Positions 36,099-45,026 are shown, counted from the first letter of the stretch. The stretch: DNA of 64,000 nucleotides from CAZRWD01 sp964603785 (GCA_964603785.1 CAZRWD010000004.1:1-64000); one strand, 5' to 3'. The notes: generated by a model from the letters alone, not told the origin. Program-made: numbers and translations.

Positions 36099-37019
36099 AT
36101 GCGACTGACCGAGGCCACCCTGCCGGCCCTTGCGCTCATCGTCTCCGCCTGCGGGCCGAGGCCGACGGGGCTGCTCAGCTCCGACCTGGACTCGGTGACG
36201 GTCATCGTCTCCACAAGCGGACCCGCCCTGGTCGAAGGGGTCCCCGCCGCCGGACTGGACCTCTCGGACTTCACATCCATCCTCCCCGGCTCGGGCGTGG
36301 AGCGTCTGGAGATTTACTGCGCAACGGGATGCGACGAACTCGAGGCCATCTTCAGGGACGGGCTGGAGATCCCCTGCGAGGTCAGGACGGCGCCGAGGGT
36401 CAGGCTGCTGGCCGACCAGCAGGGGCTGTCCTGGACACCGCGGTACACCTGGGGGGTGTGCGAGGGCGAGCTGAGCATCGAGGCGAATGTCATCCTGCAC
36501 AACAATTCCGATCAGACCTGGCGGATAGAGTCGCTCCGCATAACCGACATCGACGGCACGGAACTGGCCTCGACGAACTCGGGCTTCACGCTGACCGCCG
36601 GGGACAGGGTCATCCCCTGGTGGAGCGGACGGGGCATGTTCCTGGGAACCTATCTCTGCTATTCCTGGCCCATCCCGGCCAGATGGAATGCGATGGACGC
36701 ATTCCTCGCCCCCGCTCTCGGCCCCTTGCTGCCCATCGGCACGGCCCCCGGAGAGCTCCCCCTGGTCAACGGCGACACGGTCTGGGTCCCCTCCCGGCAG
36801 CTGTCGGTGTCGGAGCGGTCCACGCAGACTCCGTCGGGATACTCGCTCTCGGCGGATATCCTGAACACCGCCGCGGATCAACTGACCGTCATGCTGGTCT
36901 ATCCGGCCGTGCTGCGCAGCGGAGCGAGGTTCGAGGTTTCCGGGGAGGCCGAGCTCGTCATCCCTGCAGGCGGGACCGTCACGGTCGAGGCCTCCGCGAG
37001 GTTCCCGCTCAGGGGCTGA
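36099..37019 (+). CDS. Exported lipoprotein of unknown function
   Basis: The protein has 306 aa. The signal ends in lipobox LIVSAC. The mature part is beta-rich with two Cys near 76-81 (EIYCATGCDELE), a central LEA-like/immunoglobulin look (ANVILHNNSDQTWRIESLRITDIDG) and a C-terminal second copy of similar style (SLSADILNTAADQLTVMLVYPAVL). No enzyme motif is seen. Confidence 0.65.
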   Translation: MRLTEATLPALALIVSACGPRPTGLLSSDLDSVTVIVSTSGPALVEGVPAAGLDLSDFTSILPGSGVERLEIYCATGCDELEAIFRDGLEIPCEVRTAPRVRLLADQQGLSWTPRYTWGVCEGELSIEANVILHNNSDQTWRIESLRITDIDGTELASTNSGFTLTAGDRVIPWWSGRGMFLGTYLCYSWPIPARWNAMDAFLAPALGPLLPIGTAPGELPLVNGDTVWVPSRQLSVSERSTQTPSGYSLSADILNTAADQLTVMLVYPAVLRSGARFEVSGEAELVIPAGGTVTVEASARFPLRG

Positions 37020-37068
37020 TCCGCTTGACCGTGAGAGGCATGTGCCTTAGAGTACCCAACCTCGCGGT

Positions 37069-37145
37069 GCGCCCGTAGCTCAACTGGATAGAGCGTCTGG
37101 CTACGGACCAGAAGGTTGCGGGTTCGACTCCTGCCGGGCGTACCA
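37069..37145 (+). tRNA. tRNA-Arg (ACG)
   Basis: The acceptor GCGCCCG pairs with CGGGCGT (terminal G-U). The anticodon loop CTACGGA gives ACG, which needs A-to-I editing by TadA to read CGU/CGC/CGA. The T arm is GCGGGTTCGACTCCTGC and CCA is encoded at 143-145. Confidence 0.96.
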
Positions 37146-37213
37146 ACCCTTATACCAGCTGTAGGGATCCACAACAGCGACTGCATCCTCAGAACCGAGC
37201 CAGGGCATGGGCC

Positions 37214-37265
37214 TTGCGATCGAGGTCGGCATCGTGATATATAAGAACATTAGCATATTCTAATG
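37214..37265 (+). promoter_or_regulatory. Promoter and palindromic operator of the arsR operon
   Basis: A -35-like TTGCGA (37214) and a -10-like TATATA (37238) are 18 nt apart. Right after comes CATTAG-6 nt-CTAATG (37248-37265), an inverted repeat typical of ArsR/SmtB operators. It overlaps the start of transcription and the ribosome site. Self-repression by the ArsR protein, relieved by metal, is expected. Confidence 0.7.
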
Positions 37266-37273
37266 GAGGTGTC

Positions 37274-37654
37274 GTGAAGCCTCTGCAGGACGATGAGCGG
37301 GACGTCCTCCGCGTTCTCCAGGCATTGGGCTCGGAGAGCAGGATGAGGATCGTCCGGCTGCTGGCGGGAAGCGGGTCGCTGTGCGTCGGCGCGCTCGCCT
37401 GTCGGCTCGAAGTGACTCAGAGCGCCGTGTCACAGCATCTGCGGATACTCGAGGAGGCCGGGCTGGTCCTGTCGGAGCGCAGGGGGATGAAGGTCCACTA
37501 CTCCCTCGTCCGGCCCGTCCTTGAAGATACGATGGCGAGACTGTCCGCTTCCCTCCGGCCGGATCACGAAGCCGGGGATGACGACCAGGAATGCAAGGCA
37601 AGGAGAGGATCATGTGCGAATGCGAAGGACGATGCAGGAAGCCCGGGAATCTGA
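37274..37654 (+). CDS. ArsR/SmtB-family metal-responsive repressor
   Basis: The protein has 126 aa from GTG 37274 behind GGAGGTGTC. The winged-helix is ALGSESRMRIVRLLAGS, then the recognition helix CRLEVTQSAVSQHLRILEEAGLVLSERRGMKVHYSL. The LCVGALAC stretch sits where ArsR proteins carry their ELCVCDL cysteines, so thiol sensing of a soft metal or metalloid is likely. The C-terminal tail adds two more cysteines. Confidence 0.9.
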   Translation: MKPLQDDERDVLRVLQALGSESRMRIVRLLAGSGSLCVGALACRLEVTQSAVSQHLRILEEAGLVLSERRGMKVHYSLVRPVLEDTMARLSASLRPDHEAGDDDQECKARRGSCANAKDDAGSPGI

Positions 37655-37746
37655 AGACCCGGCCCGGCGAGTGTTCGCCGGAACAGGTCGCGACCTGCCA
37701 CGGAGATGACACCGTTCACGAATGCGAGACGAAGGAGGGTGACTGA
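37612..37746 (+). CDS. Small cysteine-rich protein (44 aa)
   Basis: A short frame starts at ATG 37612 with a very good ribosome site (AAGGAGAGGATC) and overlaps the end of arsR in another frame. It begins MCECEGRCRKPGNL and ends HECETKEGD, with six cysteines in 44 residues. No signal peptide is present, so it would be a cytoplasmic metal-binding peptide or metallochaperone. Its stop lies 1 nt before the next gene's ATG, which supports it as a real operon member. Confidence 0.65.
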   Translation: MCECEGRCRKPGNLKTRPGECSPEQVATCHGDDTVHECETKEGD

Positions 37747-37747
37747 C

Positions 37748-38074
37748 ATGAAGACCAGGATGGTGCTCCTTCTGGCCGTACTGTGCTCGGCTGGCGCTCT
37801 GGTCGTCGCCTCCGCCGTCGAAGACACAGTCCCGGTGCCTGTCCACGAGCCAGGGACGGGTTCCGACGGCTGCTGCTGCGATGGGGAGACCGAGGGCTGC
37901 ACCGGCGACTGCGAAACCTGCCCGGAATGCGCCTGTGAAGACGGAGACTGCTGCTGCGATGGGGAGACCGAGGGCTGCACCGGCGACTGCGACGACTGCG
38001 ATGCAGAGCCTTCCGACGTCGAGGACTGCCACGGAGGTTCCCCCCACGGACACCACTGCGGGGGATGTCACTGA
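37748..38074 (+). CDS. Exported cysteine/histidine-rich repeat protein
   Basis: The protein has 108 aa. The signal peptide ends about ALVVASA. The mature part has two copies of CCCDGETEGCTGDC, separated by ETCPECACEDGD, and ends CHGGSPHGHHCGGCH. About 20 cysteines plus clustered histidines mark a metal-binding protein outside the cytoplasm. It shares an operon with an ArsR repressor and an ABC exporter, so it may bind the metal the operon responds to. ATG 37748 follows GAAGGAGGGTGAC. Confidence 0.8.
   Translation: MKTRMVLLLAVLCSAGALVVASAVEDTVPVPVHEPGTGSDGCCCDGETEGCTGDCETCPECACEDGDCCCDGETEGCTGDCDDCDAEPSDVEDCHGGSPHGHHCGGCH
37870..37992 (+). repeat. 45-bp exact direct repeat in the cysteine-rich gene
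   Basis: The same 45 bases occur at 37870-37914 and 37948-37992 (period 78), each encoding CCCDGETEGCTGDC. Exact identity at the DNA level suggests recent duplication or gene conversion. Confidence 0.9.
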
Positions 38075-39102
38075 CAGCCCCATCGTCCGCGTCACAGGCC
38101 GCTGAAGTCAAGGGCCCGGCCTCTGCGGCGGTGCCTGCCGTAGAGGTTCGGGACCTCAGGAAGACCTTCGGAGAGGTCCACGCACTTTCAGGGGTCTCGT
38201 TCGAGGTGGGATCAGGCGAGCTGTTCGGGCTCCTTGGACCGAACGGCGCCGGGAAGACGACAACCATCAGGATACTCACGGGTCTGTCCAGATGCGACTC
38301 GGGCTCGGTGAAGGTGGCCGGGGTCGACTGCAGCAGGAATCCGCGTGCGGCACTGGGATTCATCGGCGTCGTCCCGGACGAAAGCAACCTCTACCCGGAA
38401 CTGACCGGCTTCGACAACCTCGTCTTCTGCGCCTCGCTCTACGGCATCGGGAGGGCGGAAGGAAGGAAGCGGGCTCTGCACCTCCTCGACAGGTTCGGCC
38501 TTGGGGAAGCCGGCGGAAGAAGGTTCGCGGGCTACTCGAGGGGAATGAAGCGGAAGCTCACCATTGCCGCCGGGCTCATCCACCGGCCGGGAATCCTCTT
38601 CCTCGACGAGCCGACCACAGGGATCGATGTGACGAGCGCCCGTGAGATAAGACAGCTCCTGTCGCAGATGCAGGGTTCCGGAACGACAATACTCCTGACG
38701 ACGCACTACATCGAGGAGGCGGAGAGGCTCTGCAGCAGGATCGCCTTCATGGTGTCGGGTAGGATCGCGAGGGTCGATACCGTGCGGAACCTGCTCGAAC
38801 CCCTCCAGGGGTTGCACGCGATGGACATCTCCTTCTCGGGCGGCACCGGCAACGTTCTTGCCTCGGTCACCCGCGCACTTCCGGAGCTGGCATTCACTAG
38901 GACAGGGCCGTCATCGCTTCGCGCATCGGCTTCCGAACCATTCGGCATCGGCGCGCTGGTGCGGGCCATCGAGGCGGAGGGCGGAGAAGTGCTCGAGGCC
39001 AGGAGGGTCAGGCCCTCCCTGGAGGAGGTCTTCGTCAGGGAGACCAGCATCGGGCCGGAAGCCATGAAGCGGGAGAAGGAACGGCAGGCGAAGCAGTCAT
39101 GA
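38065..39102 (+). CDS. ABC transporter ATP-binding protein (drug/metal exporter type)
   Basis: The protein has 345 aa. Walker A is GPNGAGKTTTIR, signature YSRGMKRKL, Walker B LFLDEPTTGID and the switch His in LLTTHYIEEAERL. The C-terminal extension is typical of the DrrA/CcmA/YhiH group. ATG 38065 overlaps the end of the cysteine-rich gene by 10 nt. It powers the permease that follows. Confidence 0.94.
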   Translation: MSLTAPSSASQAAEVKGPASAAVPAVEVRDLRKTFGEVHALSGVSFEVGSGELFGLLGPNGAGKTTTIRILTGLSRCDSGSVKVAGVDCSRNPRAALGFIGVVPDESNLYPELTGFDNLVFCASLYGIGRAEGRKRALHLLDRFGLGEAGGRRFAGYSRGMKRKLTIAAGLIHRPGILFLDEPTTGIDVTSAREIRQLLSQMQGSGTTILLTTHYIEEAERLCSRIAFMVSGRIARVDTVRNLLEPLQGLHAMDISFSGGTGNVLASVTRALPELAFTRTGPSSLRASASEPFGIGALVRAIEAEGGEVLEARRVRPSLEEVFVRETSIGPEAMKREKERQAKQS

Positions 39103-39836
39103 AGGGGCTCACAGCCTTCCTGAGCATCCTCGGCAAGGACATGCGCACCTATTACCTAAAGCCCCCGAACATCAGCTGGGGGCTCATCTTCCCCGTGGCA
39201 TGGGCCGGGATGTTCCTGGTGCGATCCGGGAGGGGGCTCGAGGAGGTCCTGTCGATCCTGCCCGGCATCGTCACCGTTTCGATACTCTTCGGTACGACTT
39301 CGATGCTGGCGGTGACAGTCACGTTCGAGAAGAAGAACGCATCGTTCGACAGGCTGCTGCTGGCACCTCTCCCGCTCGAGATCATCATGCTGGCCAAGAC
39401 CATGGGGGCGATACTCTTCGGCGTGGTCAACGGGATGGTTCCCCTTCTCATAGCCTCCATGATCACCAGAGTGTCGGGAGTGTCGTGGGGTCTGATGCTG
39501 ACCGGCTCGTTCCTGACGGCGGTCTCCTCCACGTTCCTCGGCCTGTTCGTCGCCGTGGCGGTCAGCGAGGTGTTCGAGGCCCAGACCTTCTCGAACTTCC
39601 TGCGCTTCCCGATGATCTTCCTCTGCGGCCTCTTCATCCCCGTATCGAGCCTTCCCATCCTCCTCAGGCCCCTCTCATACATCCTGCCGGCCACGTGGGG
39701 AGCCGACCTGCTGCGCAGAGCCATCACCGGCTCCGGTGCCTTCGACGCTGCCGCCGCCCTTGCGATCCTCGCCGTCATGAGCCTGCTGCTGTATGCCTTC
39801 AGCCTGAGGAACATCAGGAGGAAGTGGATAACCTGA
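39099..39836 (+). CDS. ABC-2 type permease
   Basis: The protein has 245 aa with six membrane segments. It shows the ABC-2 pattern (TVTFEKKNASFDRLLLAPLPLEIIMLAKTMGAILFG; LRFPMIFLCGLFIPVSSLPI; PLSYILPATWGADLLRRAI) and overlaps the ATPase stop by 4 nt. In ArsR context it likely exports a toxic ion or conjugate; the substrate is unknown. Confidence 0.92.
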   Translation: MKGLTAFLSILGKDMRTYYLKPPNISWGLIFPVAWAGMFLVRSGRGLEEVLSILPGIVTVSILFGTTSMLAVTVTFEKKNASFDRLLLAPLPLEIIMLAKTMGAILFGVVNGMVPLLIASMITRVSGVSWGLMLTGSFLTAVSSTFLGLFVAVAVSEVFEAQTFSNFLRFPMIFLCGLFIPVSSLPILLRPLSYILPATWGADLLRRAITGSGAFDAAAALAILAVMSLLLYAFSLRNIRRKWIT

Positions 39837-39951
39837 CGGGCCTGGTCCGGACCGTCCGGATCCATCCCCGCGAGACCGGGCATTCCTGGGGCAGGACGCG
39901 CTTCGTAGATTCGAGCGATGATCCGTCGTCGATCAGGGCTGCGGAGGGGAC

Positions 39952-40506
39952 ATGAACCCGATCGATCCGATGAAGCTCTTCAAGGTGCTTCTGATATCGT
40001 TCCTGAGCGGCCTGCCGCTAGTGGTCTGGGTGTTCCTGTCCGGGACCGGACGCCTGGGGGAGTTCTCGGACACCCCGGCGTGCCGGACCGTGACGATCGT
40101 CCTGTTCATCATCACAACGATCTGGTACGTGGGCGTGACCCCCTTCCTGATCTGGCCCCGCCTGTTCAACGGCCCCGGGCCCGAATCACTGGACCACATC
40201 CTGAATAGCGGAACTCCCGCCCGTGCCGTCCTCGTGTCGATCGGATTCAGGGGCATAGGCGGCATCAGACGGCGCAGGCGCAGGAACACCTATCAGATCA
40301 TGGACCTGGAGGTTACCGGTGAAGCCGGGACCTACTCCGTCCCCGGACACCTCGACCTCGTTCCGGAGTGCGTACTGCCCTTCCTCCGCGTGGGGATGGA
40401 GTTCCCTGTGAGGGTGAGCCGCGAGGACAGGACGAGGATCGCCATAGACTGGGAACCCATTCTGGAGCACTACCCGGGCACCGCCTCCCCCCGCGTGGTC
40501 CGATAG
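39952..40506 (+). CDS. Two-TM membrane protein of unknown function
   Basis: The protein has 184 aa. Membrane helices lie near 9-30 and 46-68, then a basic patch RRRRRR near 104 and a C-terminal soluble beta domain (NTYQIMDLEVTGEAGTYSV...GMEFPVRVSREDRTRIAIDWEP). The C-terminal pattern resembles small OB-like domains that often follow two-TM anchors. It lies 115 nt after the ABC permease and could be in the same transcript. Confidence 0.6.
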   Translation: MNPIDPMKLFKVLLISFLSGLPLVVWVFLSGTGRLGEFSDTPACRTVTIVLFIITTIWYVGVTPFLIWPRLFNGPGPESLDHILNSGTPARAVLVSIGFRGIGGIRRRRRRNTYQIMDLEVTGEAGTYSVPGHLDLVPECVLPFLRVGMEFPVRVSREDRTRIAIDWEPILEHYPGTASPRVVR

Positions 40507-40772
40507 CGGCGGGATCTGGGCGGGAACTGTGGCCCCTGGTCCGTCGAAGCCTCTGACGAGCCCTCCGGCCGACCCGCCCTCCTCGTGCGGATCGCCCGGG
40601 TCGAACCCGAAGGCGGAACCCTCGCCGCGAGATGCCGAGTCGCGGGAATGGTGCGATGCGACCGTCGGTACCGCATCCCGGGGGATCCCGGGAGCTTACC
40701 CGGACCGCTCCGCATCCATATACTCGGTTCGACGGCAGGGCTCGAAGCCATGGAAACCGAAGGGAGGCGGTC

Positions 40773-41549
40773 GTGCCGCTTTTCGCTCCCCGGATGCTCC
40801 TGGACGGTCTTCCCGGCTCTCCGGCTCGTGCAGCGATCCTGCTCCTCCTTATCTCGCTGCCTTCCTTGCAGGCGTCGGCGGACGACGGCGGGTGGGCCGA
40901 CCTCTCTCTCGGGCTCAAGCTGGGCGGTGCATTCGCACAGCATGTGGGCACGGAGGAGCGCGACTCGGAGTACGAGGTATCCAGCGGCTGGAGGACCGGA
41001 TTCTCCGCAGGCGCCTTCGTCCTCTGGCCCGTCACGTCACGCTTCGGACTGCAGCAGGAGATCGTCTACGCACAGCGGGGCTCCAGACAGGACATAGAGG
41101 TGGACATCCTCGAGATCCCCACCGTGCTCCACGTGACCTACGACTTGAGCTACATCGACATCCCGGTGCTGATCCGGTACTCGCTCCTGCAATGGCAGGG
41201 CGGAGACGTCTACACCCTGGCGGGAACCGCGATGTCTCTCAGGATCGACGACAGGTACACCCTCGAGGGGGTCCTCGACGACGGGGAGGAGTCCGTCCCG
41301 CTGACCGCGGACGATGACATGTCCGAGGTCGACATGTTCGACTTCGCGATGGTGTACGGCACAGGGGCGGGGTTCGAGGCCGCGGGCCTCGACATGCTGG
41401 TCGAGTACCGCTTCATGATGAGCTGGAACACGCTGTCCATGCCGACATACGCATACGTTCCCTTCGAGGACAGCCTGATACTGGTGGACAACGAGCCGGT
41501 GCCGCTCAAGAACCAGAGTCATGCCCTGATGCTGGGCGTTCGCTTCTAG
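40773..41549 (+). CDS. Outer-membrane beta-barrel (PorT-like)
   Basis: The protein has 258 aa from GTG 40773 behind AGGGAGGCGGTC. The signal peptide is about PARAAILLLLISLPSLQASA. The mature sequence has the outer-membrane beta-barrel (PorT/OMP_b-brl_2) style: LGLKLGGAFAQHVG, FSAGAFVLWPVTSRFGLQQEIVYAQRG, LSYIDIPVLIRYSL, and terminal HALMLGVRF ending in Phe. It is 10 nt upstream of the next exported protein. Confidence 0.78.
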   Translation: MPLFAPRMLLDGLPGSPARAAILLLLISLPSLQASADDGGWADLSLGLKLGGAFAQHVGTEERDSEYEVSSGWRTGFSAGAFVLWPVTSRFGLQQEIVYAQRGSRQDIEVDILEIPTVLHVTYDLSYIDIPVLIRYSLLQWQGGDVYTLAGTAMSLRIDDRYTLEGVLDDGEESVPLTADDDMSEVDMFDFAMVYGTGAGFEAAGLDMLVEYRFMMSWNTLSMPTYAYVPFEDSLILVDNEPVPLKNQSHALMLGVRF

Positions 41550-41559
41550 GGGGGACGGC

Positions 41560-43026
41560 ATGAGGAGTCTCGCAGTCCTGCTGGGCCTTATCACCTGCGT
41601 GGTTCAGGCCCAGGGTTACCAGTTCTGGAACTACCTGCGGCACAGCGCTCTGCTCCCCGGTCAGACCATGACCTTCCGCGTGGAGAACCCCAGCGGTTCG
41701 GGCATCCAGAACTTCCTGCTGTACGAGGGGGCATCGGGGGTTGCCTCGACTACGATGTCCTACGTCCTCGACGGGCCGATGACGGTCACCGCAACCGTCC
41801 CCGGACCCGTCGGCTCCGCCAGGCGCTACGGCTTCCGCCATACCGCACCGGGCGGGATCGACATCCTTCCCGTATGCATAGCAACTGGGGTCGACCCCGA
41901 TCCCCCGGATCTCACGCAGCTGGTCACCGACCCCGTGGGCGACGAGGTCTTCGGATACACGAACCTCGACCTGACCGAGTGTCGCACAAGCTTCTCCAGC
42001 TCGCGCATATACGCATCCCTGACCAATGCCGGGGGAGGCTTCCCCGTGAGCTCGGGGCTGGTCTTCTTCGGCTACATGTTCGCTATGGCCGATCCGGAGC
42101 TGGCGTCGCCCGACACGGTCTTCGCCATCCTGTACACGCTGAACCAGCCGGGCATCATCACTCCGGGCCTGTACAAGATCACCGGCACCGGATTCGGCGA
42201 TCTCGAGAAGATCGGCGAGATCCAGTCGGAGGTCTTCCCGTCCTCGAACACGCTGCTGATATCCTGCAGCATCTCCGACCTGACCTCGGACCCCGACTTC
42301 ATGGAGTGGTACGACCCGTCCGACCCCGCGGTCGGGGTGGCCGCGTTCACCCAGAGGATAACCCTCACCGGCGGAGCCCAGCTCGCCGACCAGACACAGG
42401 GCGGCGACTGCTTCCTGAGGCAGATCTCCGTCCAGCCAGGGGTCAATACTCTCCCCGGCATCTCTGGCTTCGGGATCTCGGGCTCCGGGGCGACGGCCCG
42501 TGCATCTATCGTCTACACGGATGCCGACGGTCACTGCCCGGTGCTGTCGGAGATCGAGTTCGACGGTGCCGAGACCTTCCAGATGTACCCTTCGACCCTT
42601 GTCTACTCCTCGCCCGTGACCTACCAGACCGAGCAGGGGATCGACCCGCTCGCGACCGGTGACTGGGACGTCGCGGTCATCAGCTTCAGCGACAACCAGA
42701 CCGACATCGTGGAGCTGGAGGTCTTCAACACGGGCATCGAGGGCGGGGTCGAGGACGTCGTTTCGCTCTCCGTGTCCCCCTGCCCGGCATGGGGATCCGT
42801 CGGGGTCGAGGCGGTCGTCCCGGCCGGCGTCACGGGCAGGATAGCCGTGTACGATGTCAGGGGGGCCCTCGTCCGCGAACTCTGCGATGCGGCGCCGGGC
42901 GGTGGGGGATTCTCTACGACCTGGGACGGCTCCGACGGCGGCTCGCCGGCATCCCCGGGGATCTACTTCGTCAGGCTCGAGGCGGGCGTGAGCGCCGTCA
43001 CCCGAAGGGTCGTGCTGCTCAGGTAG
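41560..43026 (+). CDS. Secreted protein with C-terminal sorting domain
   Basis: The protein has 488 aa. The signal peptide is MRSLAVLLGLITCVVQAQG. The body is beta-rich with no recognised enzyme motif. The last 80 residues form a FlgD-like sorting domain (SVSPCPAWGSVGVEAVV, RIAVYDVRGALVREL, SPGIYFVRLEAG). It follows a beta-barrel gene with 10 nt spacing, so both may be expressed together at the surface. Confidence 0.75.
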   Translation: MRSLAVLLGLITCVVQAQGYQFWNYLRHSALLPGQTMTFRVENPSGSGIQNFLLYEGASGVASTTMSYVLDGPMTVTATVPGPVGSARRYGFRHTAPGGIDILPVCIATGVDPDPPDLTQLVTDPVGDEVFGYTNLDLTECRTSFSSSRIYASLTNAGGGFPVSSGLVFFGYMFAMADPELASPDTVFAILYTLNQPGIITPGLYKITGTGFGDLEKIGEIQSEVFPSSNTLLISCSISDLTSDPDFMEWYDPSDPAVGVAAFTQRITLTGGAQLADQTQGGDCFLRQISVQPGVNTLPGISGFGISGSGATARASIVYTDADGHCPVLSEIEFDGAETFQMYPSTLVYSSPVTYQTEQGIDPLATGDWDVAVISFSDNQTDIVELEVFNTGIEGGVEDVVSLSVSPCPAWGSVGVEAVVPAGVTGRIAVYDVRGALVRELCDAAPGGGGFSTTWDGSDGGSPASPGIYFVRLEAGVSAVTRRVVLLR

Positions 43027-43047
43027 CGGGCCTGCAAGGCAGATACG

Positions 43048-43842
43048 TCATCTCCCGAGGCGCGCCACCCTCTTCGCCACCGCCTTCCTTATCTTCTCGA
43101 AGGAGGGCGGAGGACCCTTCTGCAGGCTCCTCCCGTCGAGGAGAACCTCGTCCACGCGCCCCCACTCCGCCACGGCCTCCCCGGACGAGGTGTCGATCTC
43201 GCGGAAGGCCACCAGATCCCCGTGCTCGTCAGCCGCCCTCTTCGCCCTCTCGTAGGTCAGGTTCTGAGCCATGCACCATCCCCGGCTGAATGCCGTGACG
43301 TTCACCTTCCCGGGCAGGGGCTCCGGCAGCTTGGAGGACTTCGGGGGCCAGCAGGGCGGTGCAGCGTCCTTCGAGAAGGGCTTCCACAGCAGAACCGCGA
43401 TCCCCCTTCGTTCCACCGGCCTGTACCCGTGCTTCCTGAACCATGAAGACCTCATCCAGAACGGGAGGATGACGCCCCAGGCGGCCATGCCCTTCGCTCC
43501 GAGGCTCCGCGCGTCCTCCTCGGCGGCGGCCAGCAGGGCGGTGCCCATTCCGCGCCCCCGGAAGTCGCCCCTGCCCTGCCTGTAGCCGTGGACGTGGATG
43601 CAGTAGACGAAGTAGAGTTCCCTGCCGACGATGTGAGAGTGCTCGACCGGTCCGTACTGGATCATCCCGCCCTCGACCCCTTCGTCGTCGAGGACGAGCT
43701 TCGCCCTGAGCCCCTGTTCCCGCATGCTCCTGTCGAGCCATTCGCGGCGCTTCGGGCCTGACTCCGACGCCTCCTCCGACCAGTCCTCCAGACAGAGGCA
43801 GAAGAGGTCCCTCCTGTCGTCGGGGAGGTCGATGACCTTCAT
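43048..43842 (-). CDS. GNAT acetyltransferase with C-terminal YoaP-like domain
   Basis: The protein has 264 aa from ATG 43842; an in-frame GTG at 43866 is an alternative. The GNAT core has FVYCIHVHGYRQGRGDFRGRGMGTALLAAAEEDARSLGAKGMAAWG. The C-terminal part (VNVTAFSRGWCMAQNLTYER...EWGRVDEVLLDGRSLQKGPPPSFEKIR) matches the YoaP-like domain found after GNAT in several bacteria. The substrate is unknown. Confidence 0.85.
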   Translation of the reverse strand: MKVIDLPDDRRDLFCLCLEDWSEEASESGPKRREWLDRSMREQGLRAKLVLDDEGVEGGMIQYGPVEHSHIVGRELYFVYCIHVHGYRQGRGDFRGRGMGTALLAAAEEDARSLGAKGMAAWGVILPFWMRSSWFRKHGYRPVERRGIAVLLWKPFSKDAAPPCWPPKSSKLPEPLPGKVNVTAFSRGWCMAQNLTYERAKRAADEHGDLVAFREIDTSSGEAVAEWGRVDEVLLDGRSLQKGPPPSFEKIRKAVAKRVARLGR

Positions 43843-43930
43843 GCTTCGATCCGTGCGCAACGACACTCGCAGGACGGCCGTGCGATCAACCCTTCCCCCG
43901 GGCAGGATCGGCGCGAAGTCATGTTCGATG

Positions 43931-44236
43931 TCATCCCCGCTCCTTCAGCCGCAACTTTGCCACCTTGATCGCCTCTTCCGGGGCGCGCTCCAGCAGGGTT
44001 ATCTCTCCGTCCGCCCGGAAGCGGGCGCCGTTCTCTATCTCCAGACCCCCCCTTATCACCACTTTAGCGCTCCTGCCGATTACAACGTCCGCGCCCCTCC
44101 TTATGACGACCGTCGGACCTCTGACCCTGTAGCTGTACAGGCTGCCGCAGTACGAGCAGCGCAGCTTCCCCTCTCCGGATTCCTCCAGATCCGGAGCCCC
44201 GCACTGGCTGCAGGCGAATGCCTTCCTCCCCGTCAC
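43931..44236 (-). CDS. Zinc-ribbon protein with beta-solenoid-like tail
   Basis: The protein has 101 aa from GTG 44236. CSQCGAP...LRCSYCGSLY is a CxxC-CxxC ribbon. The following VVIRRGADVVIGRSAKVVIRGG has a short hydrophobic repeat like bactofilin or other beta-helical proteins. No further function can be assigned. About 170 nt upstream, before the gene ending at 44406, hold nothing clear. Confidence 0.6.
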   Translation of the reverse strand: MTGRKAFACSQCGAPDLEESGEGKLRCSYCGSLYSYRVRGPTVVIRRGADVVIGRSAKVVIRGGLEIENGARFRADGEITLLERAPEEAIKVAKLRLKERG

Positions 44237-44405
44237 GAAACCCCTTCCGCCTCCGGTGGAGCAATATGATTCTTCTGCACGGCTCCGGGCTGCAATGCCC
44301 GTCCGGGTCTGCTCGTATCGTGGAGATGTCTGGAGGTCTGCTGCTTGATGGCGATGCTGTCGAGCGAAGGCGGTCGACGGGGGTATCCGGATTCCGGGAA
44401 ACCGG

Positions 44406-45026
44406 CTACAGCACCCCCGGGATCCTGATGGTGAACCTGCAGCGGTCGTCGCCGTTCAGCAGCGACTCCTCCACCGTCACGACGGCGGGGGACCCGAAGA
44501 TGCCCTCGTAGATGCCCCTGTACCACCCGGCGCTGCAGCAGCAGTACTCGAGGGGGAGGCTGCCCCGCGTCTCCCGCGCCAGAGGGCAGAAGCAGGCGGC
44601 GATCCTTCGCTCGAGAGGGGTGCCGGCCCTGGCATAGGCCTCGGGATCGCGCGGTCTGCGTATCTCGATTATCGCGCCTTCCTCGATGAATGGGTCGCCG
44701 AAGCGTTCCGGGTTCTCCCTCATGGCCTTCACGACCTCGGCGGGGCTGCCCGTCTCGCGGTAGAGTTCAGCGAGCTTCACGATGTCCGCATCGCCGAACT
44801 CCTCGACGAAGACGCAGGACCTGTCGAGCATTATCCCGCGCCTGGCGGCGGGGTCGGGGACTTCGACCGCCAGCCTCTCCATGGCCTTCTCCGACCATCC
44901 GGCCAGCGCCTCGAGGTCGCTCCCGATCTGCTCCCAGCCGCTTGTGACCCGGCGGCCGGCCCCGCATCCGGCGCAGGCGTCGACGGATCTCTCCCACTTG
45001 TTCATCTTGTCCGACATCCAGCTCAT
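44406..45026 (-). CDS. Conserved cysteine-rich protein of unknown function
   Basis: The protein has 206 aa. ATG 45026 follows CGAGGGAGGCACGC. It has N-terminal DACAGCGAG, a helical middle, then RIAACFCPLARE, LEYCCCSAGWYRGIYEGIFG and a closing NGDDRCRFTIRI. The last segment resembles the end of V4R-like domains seen in small-molecule sensors and enzymes. That similarity is weak. No signal peptide is visible. Confidence 0.6.
   Translation of the reverse strand: MSWMSDKMNKWERSVDACAGCGAGRRVTSGWEQIGSDLEALAGWSEKAMERLAVEVPDPAARRGIMLDRSCVFVEEFGDADIVKLAELYRETGSPAEVVKAMRENPERFGDPFIEEGAIIEIRRPRDPEAYARAGTPLERRIAACFCPLARETRGSLPLEYCCCSAGWYRGIYEGIFGSPAVVTVEESLLNGDDRCRFTIRIPGVL

Noticed and set aside
37863..38000. 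CRISPR-like repeat
   Set aside because: Only two copies, in frame in a Cys-rich gene; no spacers or cas genes.
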